The notes below the pieces were generated by a model. The model was not told the DNA's origin and searched no databases. It was given only the letters and a program-made list of their open reading frames with translations. The position numbers and the translations under genes are program-made. A stretch of DNA of 64,000 nt. It comes from Zea mays. Taxonomy: Eukaryota > Streptophyta > Magnoliopsida > Poales > Poaceae. Positions 33,305 to 44,099 of the stretch are shown piece after piece. The DNA lies in NCBI RefSeq assembly GCF_902167145.1, contig NC_050098.1, forward strand, positions 79,772,207 through 79,836,206, written 5' to 3'. Numbering within the stretch: position 1 is the first letter of the stretch; each line of letters starts with the position of its first letter.

Positions 33305-36300
33305 TGTAACACCCTAGTAATTCCCAAAGTACTTCTCAGTACTAACTCAAGAACCATAATTTCATGTGAACCAAATTGGGCAAAAGACACCAATCAACAT
33401 GAGAATAAAAGTTCCACTAAGTATTTTATCTTAAGGATCATGCCTAAATCATATGGTGCATTCAAAAAGGAAAGAACTTGCTAAAACCCTAGAACAACCC
33501 TAATTGGGCCATTTAAGTAGAAAGGAAGAAATGGGTAAAAAGACCATGAAAACATGGAATCATGGCTTAGGCCAATTATTAAAGTTGAAATACACTAACT
33601 AAACTACAATAATTGTTATAAAAGTTTGGCCAAAATAGCTTATTAAAAACTCCAAAAAGGCCCTCCAAGTGGAAGCTCTCTAGGGAGAATCTGAAATTCT
33701 GAATTTCAGCCTTCACCTAGAACTTGAGCGCGTTCACCTTAATCCCTAGCTCAAATCCTTAAGACCCCATTGACAAATTTGTTCTAAACTAACCCCTCTG
33801 CAACGTGTGTGAAGATGGCATCGAGATGTGTGCCCTAGACACGTCAAACCTAGGATTTTCTCTCGGAGATCAGCAGTGAGACAAACCCAACTTCATCCCA
33901 CCATATCTCTTGATCTAATCAGCGAAACCCATAAGCCTCCACACACAAATGACAAAGGAATGTCAGGGGAAGAGATCTCTCAACGGGATCATGGCCATAA
34001 TCGCGAAGATTGGGAGCCAATCCGCGCTTGAACATAACCTCTCTCTGCGCTGCCTCGTGCTCGACGTCGTGCCCAGGCGCCTAAGAGCTCACTGGCGCTC
34101 GCCTGCGCACACCCCGAGCGCGTGTCAGAGCCACCCCTCGACCGTGCTCACCCGCGCCTTTAAGACCACCCCCAGAGACGCCTCACCTCACTCCGCACTC
34201 ACCGTCGCTAGCCAGACACCACCCTTAACTCCGGCGAGCTCTGCGCCACCGGCCCGAGCCACCCGAGCGCCGGCCACCGTGGCCAGCCATTTCTAGACCT
34301 TCAGCCTCAACCGAGCCCTTGGATAGCTTCCCCGATAAGTCATGAAGCTTCTCCAAGCAAGATCATCATCATCGGACTTTGGTCGCCCGCAGCCGCGCGT
34401 AGACCGAGCAATCCGGTGAGCCATTCTCAAATTCCTCGCACAGATGTCTTCCTAGACCTCTAGTGGAGCTCACTGACCAATTCAATTGAACTTTACCGCC
34501 CTGGTTAGGCTGGAGCCCTCGCCGCTGCTGAGCTCCCCCGCCTGCACACGTGGACCGGCCTACCCCGTTCATCACCGGAGACGATCCGCACATCGGCGTG
34601 ACCGTCAAGACCTCCCCTACACCCTCGACCACTTCACCGGATCAATCTCACCGTCGGTAAGCCCCTCCGCCCTTTCCTCCGCCGTGGCTACTGTTTCATT
34701 AGGGGAAGGACCGCGGGTTTGATTTAGCGGAACCCTAGGGAGTTTTTTGCGTAGTCAGAGACTCAGGTGAATAGTAACCCAAGGACCCGTCTGCAAGGAA
34801 ACTTAGAACATTCACCAGGGACCCCGATGCAAAACTCGTTTCCTTTAACCATTTCTGTTTATTCTTTTTAAATGATCAGAAAACTTAGGAAATTCATATT
34901 TTGAGAGATATTTAACCATATTTAGTCAAACCAATTTTGCTAGATTCCAAATAAAATGAACCATTGAACAAAAATGTTGAACCCTATGGTTTTTGTATTG
35001 ATTTTTAGAGTTTGGAATTAAATAAGGAAACTGCCTAAACCTTATTTAAATAAAGAAAAATAGAAATACTCCTGTGCTAGACTTAAGAAAATTTGTAGAA
35101 ATGCAAACCCATCTTAGACACTGTTTAAAAATACTGAGCACCCTAGTATACAAGATTAACTCAAGTTTTGCTATTTAAGACTATATCTGTACAAAACTTA
35201 GAAAATTAAGAAAGGCAATAAAAATTAATGAACAGAAGATGAACATATTTTCCTAGTCTACTTAAATAATGAGGAACCTGGGAAAAATACAAAGAACCCT
35301 AGTCCAGAACAAATCCAAGGCTAACTAATTATTAGGCACTAATTAATCCAGAAAAGCCACAATTAAAAATATAAAGGCCATTTCAATAAGGGTAAGAAAA
35401 ATTCAGTAGACTCCTAACTACTAGAACACCCCTACAAAAATAATAAACACCCGAGCCCATCATCATAAGTGGGTTGAACAATTAGAACTTGATTTTTAGC
35501 CATGTTCCAATTAAATCATAAGAAAGCCAAAATTTGTGCAAAAATGGGCAAATGAATTTTTACCAAATTATTGATGAAGTAGACCACCAGAGGAAAATGC
35601 AAAACCTATTCAAAAACTACAAAATAACACCCATTCCCCCTACCTCATGAAAAAGGCCATTTAATCCAAGAAATTCTATCGTCCTTTCCCTTAAGCAAAA
35701 AGTTGCCAAATTCTGGAATGATTGCTCTTGCACAAAGAAGAAGATAGGAAAATTTAGAAATCTGTTGTTTGATATTTTTCAAGTATAGTGGTAGTAGAAA
35801 GCACCCCATTGGCCAAAAACTTTAGAAAATCATAATAAATTAACTAATAAATGTTAGTGGCTGAAATTGGTACAAAGTCATGTTATTACACCTAGATGCC
35901 AGCAAAAATAAGCCTTAGAGAGTAAACTACTGTTAAAGGAAAGTTGTAGTTCAAAGCACCCCCTCTACCCTAAAAATTGATAATTTTGTACAGAGAGAAC
36001 CCTTCACTTTCTAAGCCCCAATTTTTGAGACAGAGAATTATACACCAGTAAGGAGCCACTGTAATTTTTGCAGAATTTTTAGAAATTTATAAACTAGCTT
36101 GTAGTTCAAACCCACCTTAAGGGCATAAAAGAAAAAGGAAAGGAAGAGATAAATTAGAAAGATTAATGAATCTCACCCCAATAAATGCAGCTAGGAATCT
36201 TGTTAAAATATCACTATAACATAAAAAGGAAAATCAGTGGAACACTAAAAATAGTCTAACCATTCAGTAATCAAACTTGACCCTAATTCACTAAGTATAC

Positions 36301-37848
36301 CACAAAAACCTCTAGTAGCAAGATTAAACTCTACCTTTTTATTTAATCATTCCCATAAAATTTTAATTGCTAAAATTGTATATCATGCCATACATATATC
36401 TTATTCATTGCATTCATTGGATTGCAACCTCGCTGACGGAGAGTACGTGCTCATTCCCGAGCAAGGAGCTGTCCACGAGGAAGACAAGAAGCCAGCTTCC
36501 GAGCTTGCAATGTGCACATAAGTGTAGGAGTTGCTTGAAACCCTTAGTTGCATGAACTCAGGATTCCTTTTTGAGATGGATACTAGTACGCTAGTTCGAG
36601 TAGCTACTTGCTAACTAGGATCTCGGTAGAAGTCGAGTGATTTTTCTAGCACTCGCGCGAGATCTAGAATTGAGTGTATTCATCTTGATAACGGGTTCTA
36701 TGATGGTCTATGGACTTGGATCCAGGGTGGATACCTTGTCCATGAGACGGAAAAAGGAATTAAGGATTAATGTGTGGATACCTGAGTCAAGCGTTTGAAT
36801 GTACTAAACACATGTCGGGAAATATGATAACCGGTAAACCTAGTACCTGAGTGAAGCCAGGCGCGGACTTTTCTCCTCACTTGTCCTGAGACTGGGTCTC
36901 CCATGCTAGATATGGTGGGTACAAGTGCAGTCACTGCACGGCGGCAGCCGGTGTCAGTGGAGCATTGTATGCCAAGGCGGTAAACCCTGGCCGCGAACGG
37001 GGAATCGATGGGGACGGTTGACGTGTGTGGGGACGGAGTGCCCCTACATGTCATGTGTTTAGGTTTGCCTTGCAAGGTTGTTAAAACTCGATTCGAATTG
37101 TCTGCTTCTCGCAGCTAATTAGACTACTTGACCCCTTGTACTACATTGAGTAAGAAGTGAAATGAGGTTTACCTAAGATAACATGTTGATTGTATTAAAT
37201 GATTGCTACCATGTATGCTTAGAAGGAGCAAATTTAGCTAAAAGTAATGATACTACAATGGGAAAAGCTAAATTTTATTTTAGACTCAGCTAGTGCTTTT
37301 GGCAAACCAAACCCCTCAGCTAAACAGTTGCATGGTCTAGAGGTAGAGGAGTAGATTCCTCACACCGGGTAAGTCTAGCTGAGTATTAGTATACTCAGCC
37401 TTGCTTGTGGCATAATGTTTGCAGGTACGCTTCAAGATATGGTTGATGGTGTGACTTGGCCTACCACCCTGCCACCAGGTTGGACGGTCGAGTGGGATGC
37501 AGCTCCGGCAGGAGAGGAGCAGGAGGAGTAGTGGGCTAGGCCTTGCCCTATTCCTCATCTTTCGACGATACCGATCATCCGCTGCAACTTATCTTAGAAC
37601 TTATTTCAGTATACTTGAAAAACTCCGATTTACGTAATAACTCCAGTACTTTAATTTGAGGTTTCCTGTTTTATTGTACTTCCTCTGTGACTCACCTTCG
37701 AGTGAGCTTGTGGTATTTGATCCTGGATAAGTGGCTTTGTTAGACTAGATCTAAGGGACTGACGGGTTATTCCGATTTAAGTGTGTTGCGGCACCCTGAG
37801 GCGTGACTTGGGCACTTAAACTTGAATAATTCGAGCGGTTCCGCCACA
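33305..37848 (+). repeat. Element C 5' LTR, 4.54 kb
   Basis: Starts TGTAACACCCTAGTAATTCC and ends GCGGTTCCGCCACA. It has a GC-rich block (about 34030-34730) and a long AT-rich part (34750-36400). Compared with the 3' LTR it has lost about 105 bases near 36503 and keeps about 80 bases near 36005-36090 that the 3' LTR lacks. The small frames inside are not conserved as proteins. Confidence 0.92.
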
Positions 37849-37850
37849 GC

Positions 37851-37862
37851 TGGTATCAGAGC
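37851..37862 (+). promoter_or_regulatory. Element C primer-binding site, tRNA-iMet type
   Basis: TGGTATCAGAGC two bases after the LTR. Confidence 0.92.
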
Positions 37863-38236
37863 AAATACCACCATAGAGAAAGCAATAAACCATGAACACC
37901 AACTTTCCAAGATCTAAAACTTGCTTAGAAACCAGAATTGGAATCGTCAGGACTAGAACGCTAGACCTAGGACGAAAGGCCTTAGGGATAGTGGGGAGAA
38001 ATAGGTGACTAATTAAGTAGGCCCTATGGGCCAGTCTTAGGATTTCAAGGATGCCTTAAAAGCACCATTCTGATTTGGAGAGGAGACGTTATTTTCCGCA
38101 TGCATGCATTATAGTACTAAAAGGATTAGAAATTAAAGGAGTAAAAATTTGATCTAACCAGCTTCCTTTTAACCACCCAGGCTCTTTTATTTTTCTTTCT
38201 TCCACCATAATCTTTACATCTGATCCTCTTCCACAG
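37863..38236 (+). other. Element C leader
   Basis: Untranslated leader without an ORF. It ends in a pyrimidine-rich stretch and CTCTTCCACAG right at the pre-gag ATG, like a splice acceptor. I could not choose a donor. Confidence 0.5.
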
Positions 38237-39097
38237 ATGACTTCACCCACCCCCACCAATGGAGGAGACACTCGTTTCAGTTTCAATTTCCTTTCTCACG
38301 ATGGTTTTCCTTCCATCTTGTGGGAAGTGCTCAACTCCGCCGGTTACCCTACGCCCCCTTTGTACATGGTGCAGCTATACGAGGAGCACCGGGTGCCACG
38401 TTGCCGAGTCTGGCTGACTCTGGAGGCACATCCCCTTCAGCTGGGTTGGCGTTACCTTGACTCCGAGACTATTGGATTCAGGACAGACGACACCATCGAG
38501 GCGGTAGCCATGAAGACCCTGATGACTTTCTGTGGCTACCATCCCCTGGAGATGGTGGTGCACCCCTTGGGACTCTTACCTGCTGAGAAGAGGGATGACC
38601 CCATGTGGTGCAACCGTGTAAGCCATGTGAATGACGTATGGGCTATGTATCCCGAATTGGTTGGGAGGATCACTGTTCAGTGCATGAGCGCACTGTACCG
38701 CCTATAGGCCCTATAGAGCGACGCTATGGCACATCTTGCTAACCTCGCTCAGACCACCAAGCTCACCCTCGACAGCCGAGAAGACTTCATGGTCGACTTG
38801 TCCTTAGAGTTGGTAGAAAAAGACCTGCAGGTGGAGCGGTTGAGCCAGCGCATCACCACCCTAGAGCAGCAGGTGGAGATCCGGGACAACACCATCGATG
38901 TTCTGGAAAACCAGCTACATGATGTGCAGCAGGAGCTTGAGGAAGCTAATGACCACCTGGAGATGGAGGCCAATGAGGCCGAAAGCGAGGGAGAAGAGGC
39001 TCCTGAGGAGTTAGGACCAGCCCCTGGTACCAATGCAACTGCCTCAGCTATGCCCCCTTCGCCCGTATCTAGTGTCGCTTCCACTACTCAGGGTTGA
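38237..39097 (+). pseudogene. Element C pre-gag ORF (unknown protein, dsRBD-like pattern plus coiled coil)
   Basis: A 287-codon frame from ATG 38237 (MTSPTPTNGG) to TGA 39095-39097, with two close TAG stops at 38705-38707 and 38714-38716; at the first, A has Gln. The N-terminal part is collinear with A's ORF: FPSILWEVLNSAGY, EEHRVPRCRVWLTLEAHP, DDTIEAVAMKTLMTFCGYHP, PMWCNRVSHVNDVWAMYPE. Then comes a coiled-coil-like part (VEKDLQVERLSQRITTLEQQ, TIDVLENQLHDVQQELEEAN), an acidic stretch and a Ser/Pro/Thr tail. Conservation of domain order and length between two members of the family and, more loosely, B suggests selection on a protein. Function unknown. Confidence 0.75.
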
Positions 39098-39352
39098 TGG
39101 GTCATGTTGACGCTTTAGGAGGATAAAAACCCACGCGAGCTTAGTTGACATCAGATGTTGGACTAGGCTTATAGGTATTGTCCCCTAAAATTGATGTAAC
39201 CCATGAGAACTTTTGGGATCAGTGAAATGTTTGTAACCATGTTATCCTCGTTCAAATTAATGTTATGTTATGACATTTTCTTTCCGTATGATATAAAGCA
39301 TATTGTCCAGAATTATGAATTGGGATAACAATGGCAAAATCTCTATTTTCAT

Positions 39353-40484
39353 ATGGCATCTAGGCAGCGTCACAGGCAGAACGAGCAAGTTCCCCTGCCA
39401 CCTCCTCCAGCCTCGACGATGCAGGAACTGATGGCTCAGCAGAATGAAATTCTGTGATAGCTCTTGCAGCGCCAGCCCCACCCTCAGCAGCATGGTGGAG
39501 GCCAGCCGCAGCGACCTCCGGCCGCGGTGACCTACCAGGAGTTCCTGAGTATGTAGCCGCCCTTGTTCACCGAGGCAGAGGATCTGTTGGACGCCGACGT
39601 GTGGCTACGCGTCGTGGAGTCCAAGTTTCCCCTCCTCACGGGAGATGCCCTGATGACACTAAGGCTCGCTTCGCCGCGCAGCAGCTAAGCGGACCTGCTC
39701 GGACATGGTGGGACCATTTCCGCGCCACGCTACCTGCTGGTCATGAAGTTTCTTTGGAGGAATTCAAGACTGCTTTCAGAGGACACCACATTCCAGCTGG
39801 AATTCTTGACCACAAGCTGAACGAATTCCTGGCACTCAATCAAGAGACTTGTACTGTGTTGCAGTATGCCCAGGCCTTCAACGACCTGTGCCAGTACGCG
39901 GGGTATCATGCTGACTCTGATGAGAAGAAGAGAGACTGCTTCCGCAGAGGTCTCAACACCAAGTTGCGTGAGCGTCTTAACACTGTCCGGGCCGATAGCT
40001 TCAATGAGTTGGTCAACTTGGCCATCTCACAGGAAGATTGTATTGTAGTTCACCGGGCAGAGAAGAAGAGGAAGGCACCAATGTCAGGACCCTCAGCTCA
40101 ACCCTAGAGGTTTAGGATTGTCTCCCACAATCAAAGCAGAGGATTTCAGCAGCAGGCAGACAGATGGGTGATCAAGCCACCTCGGCAGCAGTAGCCAGCA
40201 CCCAACCGCTTTCCAGCTCCCGCTCAAGGAACAATCAACCTCAGCAGCAGCAGTTCCGCCAGGGAAATGGGAACAAGTGCTTCACTTGTGGCAATGTGGG
40301 CCACTATGCCAAGAATTTCCCAAGAAATCAGCAGAGGCAGATGCCAGCACCGAATCAAGACAAGGGAAGAAAGAAGAAGGTGCAAGTTTGGCAAGGGAAG
40401 CTCAACTTCACTGCTCTGGAGGAGTTACCTGAGGGAGCCCCCATCATGACTGGTATCTTTTCAGTTTTTAATCAACTGCATTAA
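39353..40484 (+). pseudogene. Element C gag, frameshifted, zinc knuckle broken
   Basis: ATG 39353 (MASRQRHRQNE). Stops TGA-TAG at codons 35-36 (39455-39460) and TAG 39554-39556, where A has Gln. A frameshift near 39640 leads to the capsid core (39660-40100: FAAQQLSGPARTWWDHF, FRGHHIPAGILDHKLNEFLA, DLCQYAGYHADSDEKK). TAG 40105-40107 replaces Gln of A. A second shift near 40226 leads to the knuckle CFTCGNVGHYAKNF, whose last Cys is Phe, so zinc binding would fail. The sequence before the ATG reads TTTTCAT; A has TTTTCAG. Confidence 0.87.
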
Positions 40485-41722
40485 TTCTGTTCGATTCTGG
40501 TGCATCTCATAGTTTCATTAGCCAAAAGTTCAGTGCTAAATGTCAACTGCCTTTCTATCATGCAAAAGGGTCCTTCATGATAGCAACACCTGGGGGTAAA
40601 ATTGCAACCAACCAATTAAACCGAAATGTGCCTATCTCGCTGGGGAGTAGAATCTTCAAAACCACACTCCTGATGTTGGGATTAGAGGGTATGGACATCA
40701 TTCTCAGAGTCGACTGGATGACTCAACATCGAGTGGTGTTGGATGTAGCTGCCAGAGCTCTGAAGATTCGTTCTCCTACCTTCGAAGACCTTGTGTTGTA
40801 TCTACCCAGCTAAGATTCTACTCGATCATGTGCTTTTGCTATGATAGAGTTGCCCTTGAAGAAGATTCCAGTGGTCTGTGAGTATGCAGATGTTTTTCCT
40901 GATAAATTGCCAGGAATGCCACCAGACCGGGATATTGAATTCGCCATCTAGTTGCAACAGGGAACAACACCTATTTCCAAGAGGCCTTACCGGATGCCAC
41001 CCACTGAATTGGCTGAATTGAAGAAGCAATTGCAAGAATTGTTAGACAAGGGTTTCATCCGCCCAAGTACTTCACCTTGGGGATGTCCAGCCCTGTTTGT
41101 AAAGAAGGATGGAAGCTTGAGGCTGTGTATAGATTACTGCCCACTCAATGCGATGACTATCAAGAACAAGTATCCTTTGCCTCGCATTGTTGTTCTTTTC
41201 GATCAGTTGGTCAGAGCCAAAGTGTTTTCCAAGATAGACCTTCGCTCCGGCTATCATCAGATCAAGATACGAGCAAGTGATATTCCGAAGACTGCTTTCT
41301 CAACCAGATATGGGCTGTATGAATATTTGGTGATGTCATTCGGGCTGACTAATGCGCCAGCATACTTCATGTATCTGATGAATTCTGTCTTCATGCCTGA
41401 ACTGGACAAGTTCATGGTGGTTTTCATCGATGATATCTTGGTGTACTCAAAGAACGAAGAAGAGCATGCGGGTCATTTGCATGTAGTGCTTTAACGTCTG
41501 CGAGAGCACTGTCTTTATGCCAAATTGTAAAAATGTGATTTTTGGCTAAAGGAAATCAATTTCTTGGGTCACACTATCTCCCAGGCAGGCATAGCTGTTG
41601 ATCCGGATAAGGTGCAAGAGGTGATGAAATGGAAGCCGCCAACAACTGTCCAGCAGATTCAAAGTTTTCTGGGATTGGCTAGTTATTATCGAAGGTTCAT
41701 TCCGGATTTCTCTTGAATTGCG
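40485..41722 (+). pseudogene. Element C pol: protease and reverse transcriptase
   Basis: The protease has an intact FDSGASHSF at about 40490, in a different frame from gag. The RT block runs from about 40870 ([20 protein letters not shown]) with [43 protein letters not shown] and FIDDILVYS near 41428. Stops include TAA 40811, TAG near 40949, TAA near 41492, TAA near 41528 and TGA near 41714. The sequence is otherwise close to A's pol. Confidence 0.88.
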
Positions 41723-42660
41723 AAGCCCATGACTAAATTATTGAAGAAAGGAACCAAGTTTGTTTGGGGTCAGAAGTGTGAAGATGCTTTCCACACATTG
41801 AGGCAACATCTGACCACAGCACCAGTGTTAGCACAACCCGACAACAGCAAGCCATTTGATGTGTACTGTGATGCCTCTGGCACTAGACTGGGTTGTGTTT
41901 TGATGCAAGACAACTAGGTCATTGCCTACGCATCCAGGGCACTCAAGCCTCACAAGTAGAATTATCCCACTCATGACTTGGAGTTAGCAGCCATGGTTCT
42001 GCATTAAAGATGTGGAGACACTATCTAATGGGAACCCACTGCAACATCTTCACAGATCATAAGAGCCTCAAGTATATCTTTACTCAGGCTGATCTCAACA
42101 TGAGGCAGAGAAGATGGCTAGAGCCGATCAAGGACTATGACCTAGAGGTACACTACCACCCAGGAAAAGCCAATGTAGTAGTTGATGCCTTGAGTCAGAA
42201 ATCGCAATGCAACTGTGTTTATGATGGATTCTCGCATCAATACCCTGTGTGATGAGTTGAGCAAAATGAAGATTTAAGTGATTCCTTCTGGTGCTTTGTC
42301 TCACATTTCTGTTGAGCCAACTTTGCAAGACCAGATAATCATGGCCCAGCTCAGTGACAAGGGAGTGCAAATCATTAAGGAGAACCTCCATCAGAAGACA
42401 GAGAAGTATAAGTGTTTCCGCCAAGATGGGAAGGGTATATTGTGGTTTAAAAGCATATTGGTGGTTCCTATGAGTAAGGATATCAAGAAGAAAATCTTGG
42501 ATGAGGCCCATCTCTCAAAATTCTCTATGCATCCTAGGAGCACCAAAATGTACCATGATCTGAAGCCCTTGTATTGGTGGACCAGAATGAACATGGAGAT
42601 AGCCTAATATGTATCAGAATGTGACACATGTCAGAGGATCAAGGCAAGCCACTTGAAATC
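41723..42660 (+). pseudogene. Element C pol: RNase H and integrase zinc region, up to insertion of E
   Basis: RNase H ([42 protein letters not shown]) has TAG near 41915, TAG 41957 (A has Gln), and a frame disturbance near 42005 and 42250. The integrase zinc-binding region follows in frame 2 ([33 protein letters not shown]). The sequence stops at AAATC (42656-42660), where E is inserted, between the zinc region and catalytic core. Confidence 0.88.
42656..42660 (+). repeat. Target-site duplication of E, left copy (AAATC)
   Basis: AAATC directly before E's TGTCGG; the same five bases follow E at 56160-56164. Five-base duplications are usual for gypsy integrases. Confidence 0.95.
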
Positions 42661-43218
42661 TGTCGGGGACCATAATTAGGGATACCCCCAAGACTCCTAA
42701 ACTCGGCTGGTAATCACCATCAGCACAAGTTGCAAAGGCCTAATGGGCGCAATTCAGGTCAAGGCTCCGTCCACTCAAGGGACACGATCTCGCTTCGCCT
42801 GAGCCCAGCCTCGGGTAGGAACATTAGACCCAGGCGGATTCATGCCTCGCCCGAGGGCCTCCTCAAGCAACGGGCGCACCCTCGACTCGCCCGAGGCCTA
42901 GCTCGGACAGGCTTCACAGTGAAGCAACCTTGGCCAGATCATCTCGCCAACCGACCGTATCGCAGGAGCATTCAATGCAAGGATCGCCTGACACCTTATC
43001 CTGACGCGTGTTCCTCAGTCGGCAGGGCCAAAGTGACCGCAGTCACTTCGCCCCTCCACTGACTGACCTGATAGGAAAACAGCGTCGCCTGCCCTGCTCC
43101 GACTGCTGTGCCACCCACCAGGGTGAGGCTGACAGCAGCCGAGTCCAGCCTCAGGCGCCATAGGAAGCTCTGCCTCGCCCAACCCCAGAGCTCGGCCCCC
43201 GCCTTGGCCTCGGAAGAC

Positions 43219-43380
43219 GGTCTCTGCCTCGCCTGACCCCAGGGCTCGGCCTGAACCTCGACCTCAGAAGACGGTCTCCGCCTCGCCCGACCCCAGGGCT
43301 CGGCCTCAACCTCGACCTCGAAAGATGGTCTCCGCCTTGCCCGACCCCAGGGCTCGGCCTCAACCTCGACCTCGGAGGAG
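43219..43380 (+). repeat. 54-bp tandem repeat, three copies, in E 5' LTR
   Basis: GGTCTC(T/C)GCCT marks unit starts at 43219, 43273 and 43327. In the 3' LTR the same marker is at 55399, 55453 and 55506, with the last unit shortened. Confidence 0.85.
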
Positions 43381-43781
43381 TCACCACCTCGCCCGACCTT
43401 GGGCTCGAACCGACCACGCTACAGGGGGGTACATCATTACCCTACCCCTAGCTAGCTCAGGCTACAGGGAACAAGACCGGCGTCCCATCTGGCTCGCCCC
43501 GGTAAACAAGTAATGATGGCACCCCGCGTGCTCCCATGACGACGGTGGTTCTCAGCCCCCTACGGAAGCAAGGAGACGTCAGCAAGGTCCCGACAGCCCC
43601 GACAGCTGTGCTTCTACAGGGCTCAAGCGTTCCTTCGACGGCCACGACATCACATGCACAGGGCACTAACACCTCTCCGACAGCCACGTCGGCATGTACA
43701 TAGGGCTCTGGTTCCTCTCTGCCGGACACGTTAGCATATTGCTACACCCCCCATTGTACACCTGGACCCTCTCCTTACATC

Positions 43782-43788
43782 TATAAAA
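43782..43788 (+). promoter_or_regulatory. TATA box of element E 5' LTR
   Basis: TATAAAA after a CT-rich stretch, kept at 55907-55913 in the 3' LTR and in D. Confidence 0.7.
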
Positions 43789-44040
43789 GGAAGGTCCAGG
43801 GCCCTCGTACGAGAAGGTGGCTGCGTGGGAGGATGGGCTGACGGACAGGCTCTCTCTCTCTCTCCCTCGCGAACGCTTGTAACCCCCTACTGCAAGCGCA
43901 TCCACCCTGGGCGCAGGACAACACGAAGCCGCGGTTTTCCCCTCCTTGTGTTCCGTCTCGCGCCGACCCATCTGGGCTGGGGCATGCAACAACAATTTAC
44001 TCGTCGATCCAGGGACCCCCCGGGGTCGAAACACCGACAG

Positions 44041-44059
44041 TTGGCGCGCCAGGTAGGGG
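44041..44059 (+). promoter_or_regulatory. Element E primer-binding site
   Basis: TTGGCGCGCCAGGTAGGGG one base after the LTR, the same as in D. Confidence 0.82.
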
Positions 44060-44099
44060 CCTGCTGCGTGTTGACGAACAACTTCCCATCAAGCTCCAG

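Larger units (their letters stand above)
42661..44039 (+). repeat. Element E 5' LTR, 1379 bp
   Basis: TGTCGGGGACCATAATTAGG to AACACCGACA. Contains a 54-base tandem unit (43219-43380) and TATAAAA at 43782. About 60 bases longer than the 3' LTR, mostly one extra tandem unit. Confidence 0.95.
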
